Source: JAIBJN01 sp963802795
Lineage (GTDB): Bacteria > Actinomycetota > Thermoleophilia > Gaiellales > Gaiellaceae
Assembly: GCA_963802795.1 (NCBI GenBank)
Contig: CAWDJV010000005.1
Span: forward strand, 124,001-188,000
DNA: 64,000 nt
Direction of reading: 5' to 3'
Positions within the stretch are counted from its first letter, which is position 1. Each line of letters opens with the position of its first letter. Shown here in pieces: positions 1 through 8,329 of the stretch. The notes under the pieces were generated by a model. The model was given only the letters and a program-made list of their open reading frames with translations, did not search any database and was not told the DNA's origin. The translations under genes and the position numbers were made by a program.

Positions 1-900
1 CATCTGGTGGCCGTCGGAGAGGTAGATCTGTCCCGAGGTGGCGAGGTAGTGCTGCGCGTAGCGGGCGAAGGCCTCCGACTTGTCTGTGTGCGCGAGGTAG
101 AGGAGCGCCTTCCAATCATCGAGCGAGAGGGCGCGCTGGCCGTCGGGCACGGGCGTATCGTCGGAAACCGGGAGGTAGCACGAGAACACGCCCGCCTGGA
201 GGAACTCGTCCGAGTCGGGGTCGGTGGCAAACTGGAAGTCGCCGTAGAGGAACCCCGAGGCGATGCGCTCGTCGAAGGCGTCCATGAGGCCGTCGATCGT
301 CCGCACCTCGACCACGCGCTCGACCTTCCGCCGCGGCGAGAGGCGGAGCGTCACGGAGTAGACGACTCCGAAGAGCCCGTACCCGCCGATCACGAGCGAG
401 AAGAGCTCGGGCTCGCTCGTGCGGCTGCAGGTCCGGAGCTCGCCGGAGGCGTCCACGAGGACGAGCGACTCGACGTCTGCGACGATCGGCTTCAGCGTCA
501 GCGCCCGTCCGTGGACGTTCGCCGAGATCGCCCCGCCCAGCGTGAGCCGGTCTGCGCCGGTCTGCTTCTGGGCGAAGCCCCACGCGCCCCCTCCTCCCTC
601 GGGCGAGCTCAGGTACGTGTAGAGCGCGGGCCACTGGATCCCGGCCTCGACCTCGATCGTCCCGCGCTCGCCGTTGAAGGCGAGCACACGCGAGACGCCG
701 CGGGTGTCGAGGAGGAGCCCGCCCGCGCAGTACTGCTGGCCGCCCATGGCATGCCGGCCGCCGCAGATCGCGAGCGGCCGCCCGAGCTCGCCCGCCCGCG
801 CGATCGCGGCCTTGACCCCTTCCAGCGAGTCGACCTCGATCACCTCCTCGACCTCGGACTCGTTCAGCTGGGAATGGATGTCGTTCACGATTACCGGCAT
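1..900 (-). CDS. FAD-linked oxidase (PCMH-type), C-terminus off the window
   Basis: The frame is open from the ATG at 898-900 through base 1, giving 300 residues with no stop, so the C-terminus lies outside the window. A strong Shine-Dalgarno (GGAGG) precedes the ATG. The N-terminal 200 residues look like the PCMH-type FAD-binding domain of the glycolate oxidase/GlcD and BBE families: a CGGRHAMGGQQ stretch near residue 46, where FAD is often bound through a His, and an LTLGGAISANVHGR stretch near residue 120. These enzymes oxidise hydroxy acids, sugars or lactones with FAD. The substrate cannot be read from this half. It follows the flavin monooxygenase gene by 11 bases on the same strand, so the two are probably co-transcribed. 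Confidence 0.8.
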   Translation of the reverse strand, partial: MPVIVNDIHSQLNESEVEEVIEVDSLEGVKAAIARAGELGRPLAICGGRHAMGGQQYCAGGLLLDTRGVSRVLAFNGERGTIEVEAGIQWPALYTYLSSPEGGGGAWGFAQKQTGADRLTLGGAISANVHGRALTLKPIVADVESLVLVDASGELRTCSRTSEPELFSLVIGGYGLFGVVYSVTLRLSPRRKVERVVEVRTIDGLMDAFDERIASGFLYGDFQFATDPDSDEFLQAGVFSCYLPVSDDTPVPDGQRALSLDDWKALLYLAHTDKSEAFARYAQHYLATSGQIYLSDGHQM

Positions 901-911
901 CGAGACCTCCT

Positions 912-2036
912 TCAGCTGTGGGACAGGAACCCGTCGACGGCGCCGGCGAGCGTCCCCGCCGCCCTGCTCGCCTCGTAGAGCTGGCCGCGCACCGTCTCGG
1001 TGAAGCCGGCGAAGAAGAGGCCCGGGGCTGAGGCGACCGCCGGCTCGTCCCGCGGGAGACCGTGCTCGTCGAGGACGCCGTGCACGTCTAGGAGCTCCTC
1101 GAGCCCCGTTCGGAAGCCCGTCGCCGCCACGACGGCATCGACGTCCTGCTCGCTCCCGTCGGCGAACACCGCCCCGCCGGGGCGCAGCCCGCGCAGGGCA
1201 GGACGCACGCGAACCCGGCCCGCTTTGAGGACGCCGACGAACCCGACGTCGATCACCGCCGGACGCCGCGCCGAGAACGAGCCCCAGGCCGGCGGCCCGA
1301 GGCCGTATGGGGCGAGATCGCCGAGCGCGAGGCGCCGGACCCGTGCCGCGGCGCGATCCACGGCCCGGGCAGGAAGCGGGCTGAGCAGGATCCCGAAGAG
1401 CTGGACGGGGATGCCCGCCACCTCGCGAGAGACGATCGGAGGCGACGACCGCACGGCGATCTCGACGCTGCCCGCCCCCTGCTCGACGAGATCCACGGCG
1501 ATCTCGGCCCCGCTGTTCCCGATGCCGACGACGAGCACGCGCTGACCGGCGAACGCGCCGCCCGTGCGGTAGTCGCCCGAGTGGACGATCGGCCCGCCGA
1601 AGGTCTGCGCGCCGGGAAGGTCGGGCAGGACCTCGAGCCGATGACGCCCGGTCGCGACGACGACGGCCCGGGCTCCCCAGGGCCCGGTCTCCGTGTCGAG
1701 CGTCCAGCGGCCCACCCCGTCGGGAGGGTGGATCGCCCGCACGGCCACGCCGTGGCGAACGTCGAGCCCGAGCCGGTCGGCATACTCCTCCAGGTAGCGG
1801 GCGTAGTCGTCCTTGGCGACGAAGCGCCCGTACGAGCGCGGCACCGGGTGATACGGGAGCCCCGAGAACCGCCGTGTCGTGTGCAGGTGCAGGCGGTCGT
1901 ACCGGCCGCGCCAGGTCGCGCCGACCCTCTCGTCGCGGTGAAGCACGACCGGGCGGCGCCCGCGCCTCGCGAGCGCCGCCGCCGCTGCGAGGCCGGACGC
2001 GCCGGCCCCGACCACGACGACCTCGGCCTCGCTCAC
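912..2036 (-). CDS. flavin-containing monooxygenase (FMO/YUCCA-like)
   Basis: The protein has 374 residues if it starts at the GTG at 2034-2036, which overlaps the upstream stop as GTGA. The frame stays open upstream, but that part is arginine-rich and does not look coding. Two Rossmann motifs are visible: GAGASG near residue 8 for FAD and GIGNSG near residue 165 for NADPH. The C-terminal ATGFRTG motif is typical of FMO and YUCCA-like enzymes. The family uses NADPH and O2 to hydroxylate N, S or carbonyl substrates; the substrate here is unknown. The gene lies between a small membrane protein and an FAD-linked oxidase, suggesting a short redox operon. Confidence 0.85.
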   Translation of the reverse strand: MSEAEVVVVGAGASGLAAAAALARRGRRPVVLHRDERVGATWRGRYDRLHLHTTRRFSGLPYHPVPRSYGRFVAKDDYARYLEEYADRLGLDVRHGVAVRAIHPPDGVGRWTLDTETGPWGARAVVVATGRHRLEVLPDLPGAQTFGGPIVHSGDYRTGGAFAGQRVLVVGIGNSGAEIAVDLVEQGAGSVEIAVRSSPPIVSREVAGIPVQLFGILLSPLPARAVDRAAARVRRLALGDLAPYGLGPPAWGSFSARRPAVIDVGFVGVLKAGRVRVRPALRGLRPGGAVFADGSEQDVDAVVAATGFRTGLEELLDVHGVLDEHGLPRDEPAVASAPGLFFAGFTETVRGQLYEASRAAGTLAGAVDGFLSHS

Positions 2037-2563
2037 GCGGCCCTCAGGTTGTAGACGCCGTAGACGAGGAGGAACGCGGCGAGCACCCAGTGGAAGACGA
2101 TCGGGATCGTCCCGCCGAACCAGCGCTGCTCGGGGCGGCGCCGCATGCGAACGACGTAGCGGACGCCCATCGCGCCTGCGTAGGCGCCGCTCACCACGAC
2201 GACCGCCGCCCCGACCACCGTGCGGGGTGTGGTGAGGGCGCCGTCGTCCGAGCCGTCGAGAAACGCCGCGCATACGACCCCCATCACGCTCAGGAAGACG
2301 AGCTGGATCGGGAGGAGATAGCGGTACGGGAGGAGGTTCCACTGGACCATCGGCGGCAGCCAGCTCGGCGCCCGGAGCGCGACGGCCACCTGGCCTGTGA
2401 CGCGGCCGAGGAAGAGCACGGTGAGGAGAAGGAAGACGCGCCCGGCGGCACGCGGATCGTGGGCGGGGGCGGCCAGCAGGTACCACGCCGTCGCGGTGCA
2501 GGCGGTTGCGAGCACCGCGACCAGCAGGACCTTCGTCGCTCTCGGGGTGGCGGCGTCGGCCAT
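2033..2563 (-). CDS. four- to five-helix membrane protein of unknown function
   Basis: A 176-residue protein with hydrophobic segments near residues 10-30, 42-60, 82-102, 115-133 and 150-170, so it is integral to the membrane. Short charged tails and the absence of a signal peptide or catalytic motif leave the function open. Its stop overlaps the monooxygenase start by GTGA, so the two are translationally coupled. AAGGCGG lies just before the ATG at 2561-2563 and could serve as ribosome binding site. A membrane partner for the monooxygenase is possible but inferred only from the coupling. Confidence 0.7.
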   Translation of the reverse strand: MADAATPRATKVLLVAVLATACTATAWYLLAAPAHDPRAAGRVFLLLTVLFLGRVTGQVAVALRAPSWLPPMVQWNLLPYRYLLPIQLVFLSVMGVVCAAFLDGSDDGALTTPRTVVGAAVVVVSGAYAGAMGVRYVVRMRRRPEQRWFGGTIPIVFHWVLAAFLLVYGVYNLRAA

Positions 2564-2599
2564 CGCCGCCTTGTAGCTTGAATCACGAGAGTCCGCGGC

Positions 2600-4105
2600 T
2601 CAACCCCGGCGGTGCCGGGTGCTGCCGGCACGCTCCCGCTCGGCCTGCGCCCACGCCGACTCCTGGGTGCACGCCTCGACGGCCCGCAGGAGCTCCGGGG
2701 ACGTGTCGGCGTGACCGAAAGCACGGCGCACGACCGCGGGCAGCTCGCGCCGGTAGTCGTGCCCGGTCGTGCCGAATTCGACCGGGAACGCCGTCCCGTT
2801 CTTGACGTCGAAGAGGACCTGGAGGAACGTGATCCCGGGCAGCCAGCGAAGCCCGCGCGGTATACGGGGATCGCGCCGACGCCCGGCCGGGAGCCACGGC
2901 GGCCGCCGCCAGAGGAGGCTCGGGCCGGAGTAGTTGGCGACGGGATCCTCGGGATGGACGACGATCGTGAGCCGCCCGTCGGCCGTGCCCACCGACCGCG
3001 TGACGTGCTCGACGAGGGCGGTCGCGCCGTGCGGCGGGCCGACGAGCAGGACCCTCGCCGGGCTGACGCTCCCGGGCCGGCCTTCCAGCTCGACGAGCGC
3101 TCCGGCGGCGATCCAGGCTCCGAGGCTCTCACCGTAGAGGACGAGCTCGGATCGGGAGCCGGCCACGATCCGCTCGGCGATGCCCTGCAGAAGCAGGCCA
3201 TACGTCCGGATGCCCATCGGCACGGCCCTGAGCGACCGGTAGGAGCGTCGGTTGGCGTACTGGATAGCCGCGGTCGCGACATCCCCCGCGCACATGTGCT
3301 CCTCCGCCTCGACGGGCACCGGGTGGACGAACCCCGCTCCGGTGGCGCAGACGACCACGATCCGCCTCCGCTCGAAGGCGCCGAGCCGCTCGAGCTCCTC
3401 GAGGGCGAGCCGGGCCCGGCCCTCGGGATCCGGCGCGCTCTCGAGACCCACGAAGACGCGGATGGGGTCGAGCGCGCCCGCTCCGGTCACCTCCTCGATG
3501 CGCGCGGCCGGCGTCGCGAGGCCGAGGAACTTCCGGCCCTCCCGGTCCAGCGTCGTGAGAGCGACTCCGCTCCCGTCGCCCACGGAGACCGTCGGCAGGT
3601 AGTCGTACGTGACGGAGGCTTTGACGAGGTCCTGGGGCTCCCCGAGGCGCCGCTTGAGGGCGACCAGCTCCGACGCACCCAGGACGAGGAGCCGTCCGAG
3701 CCCGGCGAGCGCCAGCAACCGCAGGAGCCGCGGCGCCCGGTCGACGACCCGCACGGCCGGCTCGGCGACCGAGCCCGCGACGAGGATCGTCGACGCCGTC
3801 TCGACGCCGTCCGCGAACGCGCGCCCCTGCCTGCCCCCCGCCCACGCCCGGCCGGCGAGCCCGGCGGCGGCGAGGACGGCGGCCGTACCAAACCGCCCGC
3901 CCGGAAGTCGCCTGCCGGCGCGCACCGCGAGCTCCTCGACGGCCGTCCCGGCCGCCGCGCCCATGAGCGCCGCGCCGCCGACGATCAGGCGCTCGTCCGC
4001 CGTCGTTCGCGGAGCGAGCGAGGGCCCTCGGGCGAGACCCGCGGCGAGGAGGCCGAGGGCGAGAGCCCGGCCGGTCGTCCGCCGGGGCCCAGGGTGGGTC
4101 GTCAT
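2600..4105 (-). CDS. membrane alpha/beta-hydrolase of the Abhydrolase_9 type
   Basis: I start the protein at the ATG at 4103-4105, giving 501 residues; the frame is open further up but that extension is low-complexity. The first 170 residues carry several hydrophobic segments. The second half is an alpha/beta-hydrolase domain with the nucleophile elbow YGESLGAW near residue 330, an HPEDPV stretch that may carry the acidic residue, a conserved-looking LLWRRPPWLP segment, and a late GHDY that may hold the catalytic His. This layout matches the actinobacterial Abhydrolase_9 family, whose substrate is not established. It is transcribed away from the acyl-CoA synthetase across a 55-base gap. Confidence 0.75.
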   Translation of the reverse strand: MTTHPGPRRTTGRALALGLLAAGLARGPSLAPRTTADERLIVGGAALMGAAAGTAVEELAVRAGRRLPGGRFGTAAVLAAAGLAGRAWAGGRQGRAFADGVETASTILVAGSVAEPAVRVVDRAPRLLRLLALAGLGRLLVLGASELVALKRRLGEPQDLVKASVTYDYLPTVSVGDGSGVALTTLDREGRKFLGLATPAARIEEVTGAGALDPIRVFVGLESAPDPEGRARLALEELERLGAFERRRIVVVCATGAGFVHPVPVEAEEHMCAGDVATAAIQYANRRSYRSLRAVPMGIRTYGLLLQGIAERIVAGSRSELVLYGESLGAWIAAGALVELEGRPGSVSPARVLLVGPPHGATALVEHVTRSVGTADGRLTIVVHPEDPVANYSGPSLLWRRPPWLPAGRRRDPRIPRGLRWLPGITFLQVLFDVKNGTAFPVEFGTTGHDYRRELPAVVRRAFGHADTSPELLRAVEACTQESAWAQAERERAGSTRHRRG

Positions 4106-4160
4106 GGTCAGTGGGCGCACGGTAGACCTCTTGCCCGTTCCCTGCTTAACTGGGCTGGTT
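4106..4160. promoter_or_regulatory. compact divergent promoter region
   Basis: Only 55 bases separate the starts of the hydrolase (minus) and the acyl-CoA synthetase (plus), so both promoters must lie here or inside the genes. On the minus strand a TACCGT hexamer lies 13 bases upstream of the hydrolase ATG. On the plus strand TTAACT lies 9 bases before the GTG. Neither start has a clear Shine-Dalgarno. Confidence 0.4.
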
Positions 4161-5933
4161 GTGGGCGCCGTCGTAGAGGCCCGAACTGCCGAGACGGACA
4201 CGCCGCGAACCATTCCGGGGCTCTGGACGCGGGCGACCTCGGCACACCGTGAGTACCCGGCCTACCTGGTCGAGGATCGTGGGGGCTGGCGCCCGGTCAC
4301 CTGGCAGGAGGCGGGCGCGCGGGTGGACGAGCTCGCGTTCGGGTTCCTCGCGCACGGCGTTCGCAAGGGAGACCGAGTCGCCGTCCTGAGCCGAACCCGG
4401 CTCGAGTGGACCCTCTGCGACTTCGCCCTCTCCTCGCTCGGCGCGGTGGTCGTCCCGATCTACCTGCAGAGCTCGAGCGCGGACACCGAGCACATCCTCT
4501 CGCACTCCGGCGCGCGCTTCGCGATCGCGGAGGGCGAGGACGAGAGCCGCCGGCTCGGCGAGCTCGCGCCCTCGCTGCCGGAGCTCGAGGTCGTCGTCCA
4601 GATCGAGCCCGGCGCCGACCTGACCCTCGAAGACCTGGTCGCCGCAGGCCGCGGGCTCGCGGCGAGCCAGCCGCGCGCAGTCCACACGGTGCGCGCCGCA
4701 CTGGCCGAGGACGACCCCCTCACGATCATCTACACGTCCGGAACCACCGGGAAGCCGAAGGGGTGCGTCCTCAGCCACCGCAACTTCACCGCTCTCGCCG
4801 AGTCGGTGCGCGGCGTCGACGGTCTCTTCGAGGCGGGCGACACGGCGGTCCTCTTCCTCCCGCTCGCCCACAACTTCGCCCGGCTCGTCCAGTTCTGCGG
4901 AGCGGAGATCGGGGTGACGATCGCCTTCTGCCCGGAGCCGGCGAACGTCGGCCGCGCGCTCCTGACCGTCCGCCCGACGGTCTTCCCCAGCGTGCCGCGA
5001 CTGTACGAGAAAGCGTATGCGACCGCCCGCGCCAAGATCGACGCCCGGCGCGCCCCGAGCCGCTGGCTCGCGGCCTGGGCGCTGAGCATCGGCGCGCGGA
5101 CTGCCCGCGGGAGCCGCTCCCCTCTTGTCGCTCTCCAGCAGCGGCTTGCGGACCGGCTCGTCCTCGCCAAGATCAGGGAGCGGCTCGGAGGGCGGATGCG
5201 GCTCGGCGTCTCGGGAGGCGCGCCGCTCTCGGCGGAGATCATCGAGTTCTTCCTCGCCTGCGGCGTCCCCGTTCTCGAGGGATACGGCCTGACCGAGACG
5301 ACGAGCGCCTGCACGATCAACCGCGCCGGCCGAGTCACGGCGGGGTCCGTCGGGCCCGCCCTCCCGGGGATCGAGCTCGCGTTGGCGGACGACGGCGAGA
5401 TCATGATTCGCGGCGAGACGGTCTTTCGCGGCTACTACCGCAACGAGGAGGCGACGACCGACGCGCTGCGTCCGGACGGCTGGCTCCTGAGCGGCGACAT
5501 CGGCGTGCTCGACGCGGACGGAGCGCTCACCATCACCGACAGGAAGAAGGAGATCATCGTCACGGCCGGGGGCAAGAAGATCGCTCCTCAGAACGTCGAG
5601 GGCGCCTTGATCGCGTCCGGCTACTTCGCGCGGGCGCTCGTCGTGGGCGATCGCCGGCCGTACCTCGTCGCTCTCCTCGAGCTGGACGCCGAGCGGGTTG
5701 GGAGCGATGCGGGCTCGCCGGAGGAGACCCAGAAGCTAGTCGAGGGCGTCGTGGCTCAGGTCAACTCCGGCCTCGGGCGGGCCGAGCAGGTGAAGCGCTT
5801 CGCAATCCTGCCCCGGGAGCTCTCGATCGAGGAGGGGGAGATAACGCCGACGCTGAAGCTCCGCCGCCGCGTCTGCGAGGAGCACTTCCGCGACGTGATC
5901 GACGACCTGTACACGGGAGCCAAGAGCTCCTGA
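4161..5933 (+). CDS. long-chain fatty acid-CoA ligase (FadD15-like)
   Basis: A 590-residue AMP-forming acyl-CoA synthetase that activates long-chain fatty acids for beta-oxidation or lipid synthesis. The P-loop-like signature YTSGTTGKPKG lies near residue 190, the adenylate motif GYGLTETT near residue 375, and the C-terminal hinge DRKKEIIVTAGGKKIAPQ near residue 460, as in FadD15/FAA1-type enzymes of about 600 residues. I chose the GTG at 4161 because homology begins a few residues later (AETDTPRTIPGLW) and the upstream extension is shadow sequence. A 9-bp hairpin spans its stop codon. Confidence 0.9.
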   Translation: MGAVVEARTAETDTPRTIPGLWTRATSAHREYPAYLVEDRGGWRPVTWQEAGARVDELAFGFLAHGVRKGDRVAVLSRTRLEWTLCDFALSSLGAVVVPIYLQSSSADTEHILSHSGARFAIAEGEDESRRLGELAPSLPELEVVVQIEPGADLTLEDLVAAGRGLAASQPRAVHTVRAALAEDDPLTIIYTSGTTGKPKGCVLSHRNFTALAESVRGVDGLFEAGDTAVLFLPLAHNFARLVQFCGAEIGVTIAFCPEPANVGRALLTVRPTVFPSVPRLYEKAYATARAKIDARRAPSRWLAAWALSIGARTARGSRSPLVALQQRLADRLVLAKIRERLGGRMRLGVSGGAPLSAEIIEFFLACGVPVLEGYGLTETTSACTINRAGRVTAGSVGPALPGIELALADDGEIMIRGETVFRGYYRNEEATTDALRPDGWLLSGDIGVLDADGALTITDRKKEIIVTAGGKKIAPQNVEGALIASGYFARALVVGDRRPYLVALLELDAERVGSDAGSPEETQKLVEGVVAQVNSGLGRAEQVKRFAILPRELSIEEGEITPTLKLRRRVCEEHFRDVIDDLYTGAKSS

Positions 5934-5948
5934 CGCCCCGCGTCAGGA
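5928..5948. terminator. hairpin overlapping the acyl-CoA synthetase stop
   Basis: Perfect 9-bp arms TCCTGACGC and GCGTCAGGA around a CCC loop, with the stop codon inside the left arm. There is no following T-run, so it may stabilise the 3' end rather than terminate. Confidence 0.45.
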
Positions 5949-6122
5949 CACGAAGTCCATCCTCGCGGCGACCCCTGTTCGACTCCACGTCCCGGCGTTC
6001 GTGCAATCCAGCGACCCGCCCGCTGCGTAGTGACAGAAACCCGGGGTCGAGAAAGAATCGCCGTCCCCGCGAGGCGCACCGCGCCGCCGCGCCGGGCCGG
6101 AGTGCTCGATCCCCGGGATATC

Positions 6123-6155
6123 GGAGGGGCGAGCCCGCCCGGCGCTCGCCCCTCC
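6123..6155. terminator. probable intrinsic terminator after the acyl-CoA synthetase
   Basis: Perfect 12-bp stem (GGAGGGGCGAGC with GCTCGCCCCTCC) and a 9-base loop, followed by a pyrimidine-rich tail that includes TTTCCTT. It lies in the 316-base gap between the ligase and the small membrane peptide. Apart from two hairpins, nothing else is recognisable in that gap. Confidence 0.65.
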
Positions 6156-6249
6156 TCCGTTTCCTTCCGCGCGAGCGACTTGGGTGAGGGTTTGGGAACC
6201 GGCGCGAGCGGCTATATGAGCGCGTCCAGCGGCCACCAAGGAGGACTCC

Positions 6250-6339
6250 ATGGCAACGTGGGTGTGGGTTCTGATCATCATCCTGCTCGTGCTCCTGCTC
6301 TTCGGCGGCATCGGTTTTGGCCGCCGCGGGCGGGTGTAA
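6250..6339 (+). CDS. 29-residue single-helix membrane peptide
   Basis: A short ORF with a strong Shine-Dalgarno (AAGGAGG, 6238-6244) five bases before ATG. It encodes MATWVWVLII, a leucine-rich stretch, LFGGIGF and a basic end GRRGRV. This is one transmembrane helix with positive residues at the C-terminus. Similar very short LLLFGG-containing peptides occur in many bacteria, but I cannot assign a function. A GNRA-loop hairpin follows 24 bases after the stop, so the gene appears to be a complete single-gene unit. Its strong initiation signal and clean hydrophobic composition support it as real. Confidence 0.65.
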   Translation: MATWVWVLIIILLVLLLFGGIGFGRRGRV

Positions 6340-6362
6340 AGCGCGCGAGAGCTGGAGCGACC

Positions 6363-6384
6363 AGGGGGCCGGCAACGGCCCCCT
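6363..6384. terminator. hairpin with a GCAA tetraloop after the small peptide gene
   Basis: Perfect 9-bp arms AGGGGGCCG and CGGCCCCCT closed by a GCAA tetraloop. It separates the small peptide gene from the convergent operon ending at 6422, so it may terminate both. There is no clear T-run. Confidence 0.5.
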
Positions 6385-6421
6385 CTCATGTTCGCCGGCG
6401 GGGAGGGCTGCGCCCGGCCGG

Positions 6422-6859
6422 TCAGTGGTCGGGCGGCTCCCAGCCTTCCAGCACGGGCCGCTGCCAGTCGGCGCCGACCGTCTGCGAGCCCTCGACCCAC
6501 GGGCCGAGCTCGGGCTGGGGGAACTTCGCGTGCTTCTCCTTCAGCTGGATGCCGTAGGAGTTGCCCGACTGCAGGTGCTTGACGAGCACCTTGCGCGCGA
6601 TCTCGTCCTCGCGCCCTGCCGGAATCGAGAAGTAGATGCGGACGAAGGAGTTGGAGTAGCGGTCGAAGACGGCCGGGACCCCCTCCTCTTCGAGGAGCTC
6701 GACGTCCTCGAGCCAGTTGAGGTCTTCGCCGGGAGTCGCCGCGAGGAGGTCGACTCCCTCGACCTCGGCGATGTCCTCCTGGTACGAGAAGCGCCGGCCG
6801 GAGAGATACTCGGCATCGATCTCAACGATCTTTTCGGGCTCTTTCATGGACATCAGCAT
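6422..6859 (-). CDS. uncharacterised protein at the end of the GS/GXGXG/FMN operon
   Basis: The protein has 145 residues from the ATG at 6857-6859, which shares one base with the preceding stop (TGATG); ATGs at 6853 and 6847 are alternatives, and GGAGG lies just upstream. I do not recognise the family. It is soluble and acidic, with no signal peptide or transmembrane segment. It shows an AEYLSGRRFSYQEDI stretch, the segment SFVRIYFSIPAGREDEIARKV, and a tryptophan-rich end. Tight coupling to the FMN glutamate-synthase-like subunit suggests an accessory subunit or assembly factor for that complex. This role is inference from position alone. Confidence 0.7.
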   Translation of the reverse strand: MLMSMKEPEKIVEIDAEYLSGRRFSYQEDIAEVEGVDLLAATPGEDLNWLEDVELLEEEGVPAVFDRYSNSFVRIYFSIPAGREDEIARKVLVKHLQSGNSYGIQLKEKHAKFPQPELGPWVEGSQTVGADWQRPVLEGWEPPDH

Positions 6860-8301
6860 CAATCCTCCGCACCCGCGTACTCGGCCGGTTGGTCCGGCAG
6901 GTAGTCCACCGGGTATTCGAGGTGCTTCTGGAGCAGGCGCTTGATCTCGGCGAGCGCCCGCTCCTCGGTGAGGCCCGGCACGTAGTCGGTTCCCGCCAGC
7001 GGCACCTTCGCCATCGCCGCCGCCTCGACCGTGAGCGCGCAGAGATCCTCGGGCTCGAGGGAGTGCACGTTCGTCTTCCCGCACGCGCGCGCGAGCATCT
7101 GCACCTCGAGCGTCAAGGTGTGCAGGAAGTTGTAGACGCGCTCGGCGGCCTCGTCGACGACTAGCCGCCTGCGAAGCTCGGGGTCCTGGGTGGTGATCCC
7201 GACAGGGCAGCGGCCGGTGTGGCAGTGGTAGCACTCGCCGGCCTTGACGCCGACCGTCCCTTCGTAGTCGGTGACCCCCGGGATCTCCTTGTTGCAGTTG
7301 AGAGCCATGAGGGCGGCGTGCCCGAGGGCCACGGCCTTGGCGCCGAGCGAGAGCGCCTTGGCGACGTCGCCGCCGTTGCGGATTCCGCCCGCGACGACCA
7401 GGTCGATCTCGTCCGCGAGCCCAACGTCCTCGAGCGCCCGCCGGGCCTCCGGAATCGCCGCAATGAGCGGGATGCCCGTCTCCTCGGTGGCAATGTGCGG
7501 CCCGGCGCCGGTGCCGCCTTCCGCCCCGTCGAGGTAGATGATGTCCGGCCCGCACTTCGCAGCCATGCGCACGTCGTCGTAGACGCGGGCGGCACCGAGC
7601 TTGAGCTGGATCGGGATCTGGTAGTCCGTCGCCTCGCGGATCTCCTGGATCTTCAGCGAAAGGTCGTCGGGGCCGAGCCAGTCGGGGTGCCGTGCGGGCG
7701 AGCGCTGGTCGATCCCCGGCGGAAGCGAGCGCATCTCGGCTACCTGCTCGGTCACCTTCTGCCCCATCAGGTGGCCGCCGAGGCCGACCTTGCAGCCCTG
7801 GCCGATGAAGAACTCACAGGCGTCGGCGAGCATCAGGTGGTGCGGGTTGAACCCGTACCGGCTCTGGATGCACTGGTAGTACCACTTCGTGGAGAGGTCG
7901 CGTTCCGGAGGGATCATCCCGCCCTCCCCCGAGCACGTCGCGGTCCCGGCCATGGAGGCGCCCTTGGCGAGCGCCATCTTCGCCTCGAGCGACAGGGCGC
8001 CGAAGCTCATGCCCGTGATGTAGATGGGGATGTCGAGCTCGATCGGCTTCTTGGCGAAGCGCGCGCCGAGCACCGTCTTCGTCACGCACTTCTCACGGTA
8101 GCCCTCGATCACGAACCGGGTGAGCGTCCCCGGCATGAACATGAGGTCGTCCCAGTGCGGGATCTTCTTGAAGATCGAGAAGCCCCGCATCCGGTAGCGG
8201 CCGAGCTCGGCCTTCATGTGGATGTCGTTGATGACGTCCGGCGTGAAGATCCGGCTCTGCCCGAGGACGGTGCGGTCGGCCGGGTCGGTCTCGTGGGGCA
8301 C
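6859..8301 (-). CDS. FMN-binding glutamate-synthase-like subunit (GlxD/MgsC type)
   Basis: A 480-residue protein matching the central and FMN domains of glutamate synthase. Visible motifs are YITGMSFGALS near residue 105, a glycine-rich TCSGEGGMIP, the FMN-binding YLDGAEGGTGAGP near residue 255, and a GGIRNGGDVAKALSLGAKAV phosphate-binding segment near residue 320. A cysteine cluster GECYHCHTGRCPVGI near residue 360 is like the 3Fe-4S site of GOGAT. Such stand-alone subunits combine with an amidotransferase and a GXGXG subunit in split glutamate synthases or N-methylglutamate synthase. The start is a GTG preceded by GGAAGGG. Confidence 0.85.
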   Translation of the reverse strand: MPHETDPADRTVLGQSRIFTPDVINDIHMKAELGRYRMRGFSIFKKIPHWDDLMFMPGTLTRFVIEGYREKCVTKTVLGARFAKKPIELDIPIYITGMSFGALSLEAKMALAKGASMAGTATCSGEGGMIPPERDLSTKWYYQCIQSRYGFNPHHLMLADACEFFIGQGCKVGLGGHLMGQKVTEQVAEMRSLPPGIDQRSPARHPDWLGPDDLSLKIQEIREATDYQIPIQLKLGAARVYDDVRMAAKCGPDIIYLDGAEGGTGAGPHIATEETGIPLIAAIPEARRALEDVGLADEIDLVVAGGIRNGGDVAKALSLGAKAVALGHAALMALNCNKEIPGVTDYEGTVGVKAGECYHCHTGRCPVGITTQDPELRRRLVVDEAAERVYNFLHTLTLEVQMLARACGKTNVHSLEPEDLCALTVEAAAMAKVPLAGTDYVPGLTEERALAEIKRLLQKHLEYPVDYLPDQPAEYAGAED

Positions 8302-8329
8302 TAGTGTCCCTTCCGGTGATGGTCTCCCA

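Noticed and set aside
2612..4252. 546-residue plus-strand frame opposite the hydrolase
   Set aside because: Antisense to a gene with a clear GESLG nucleophile motif; composition is shadow-like.
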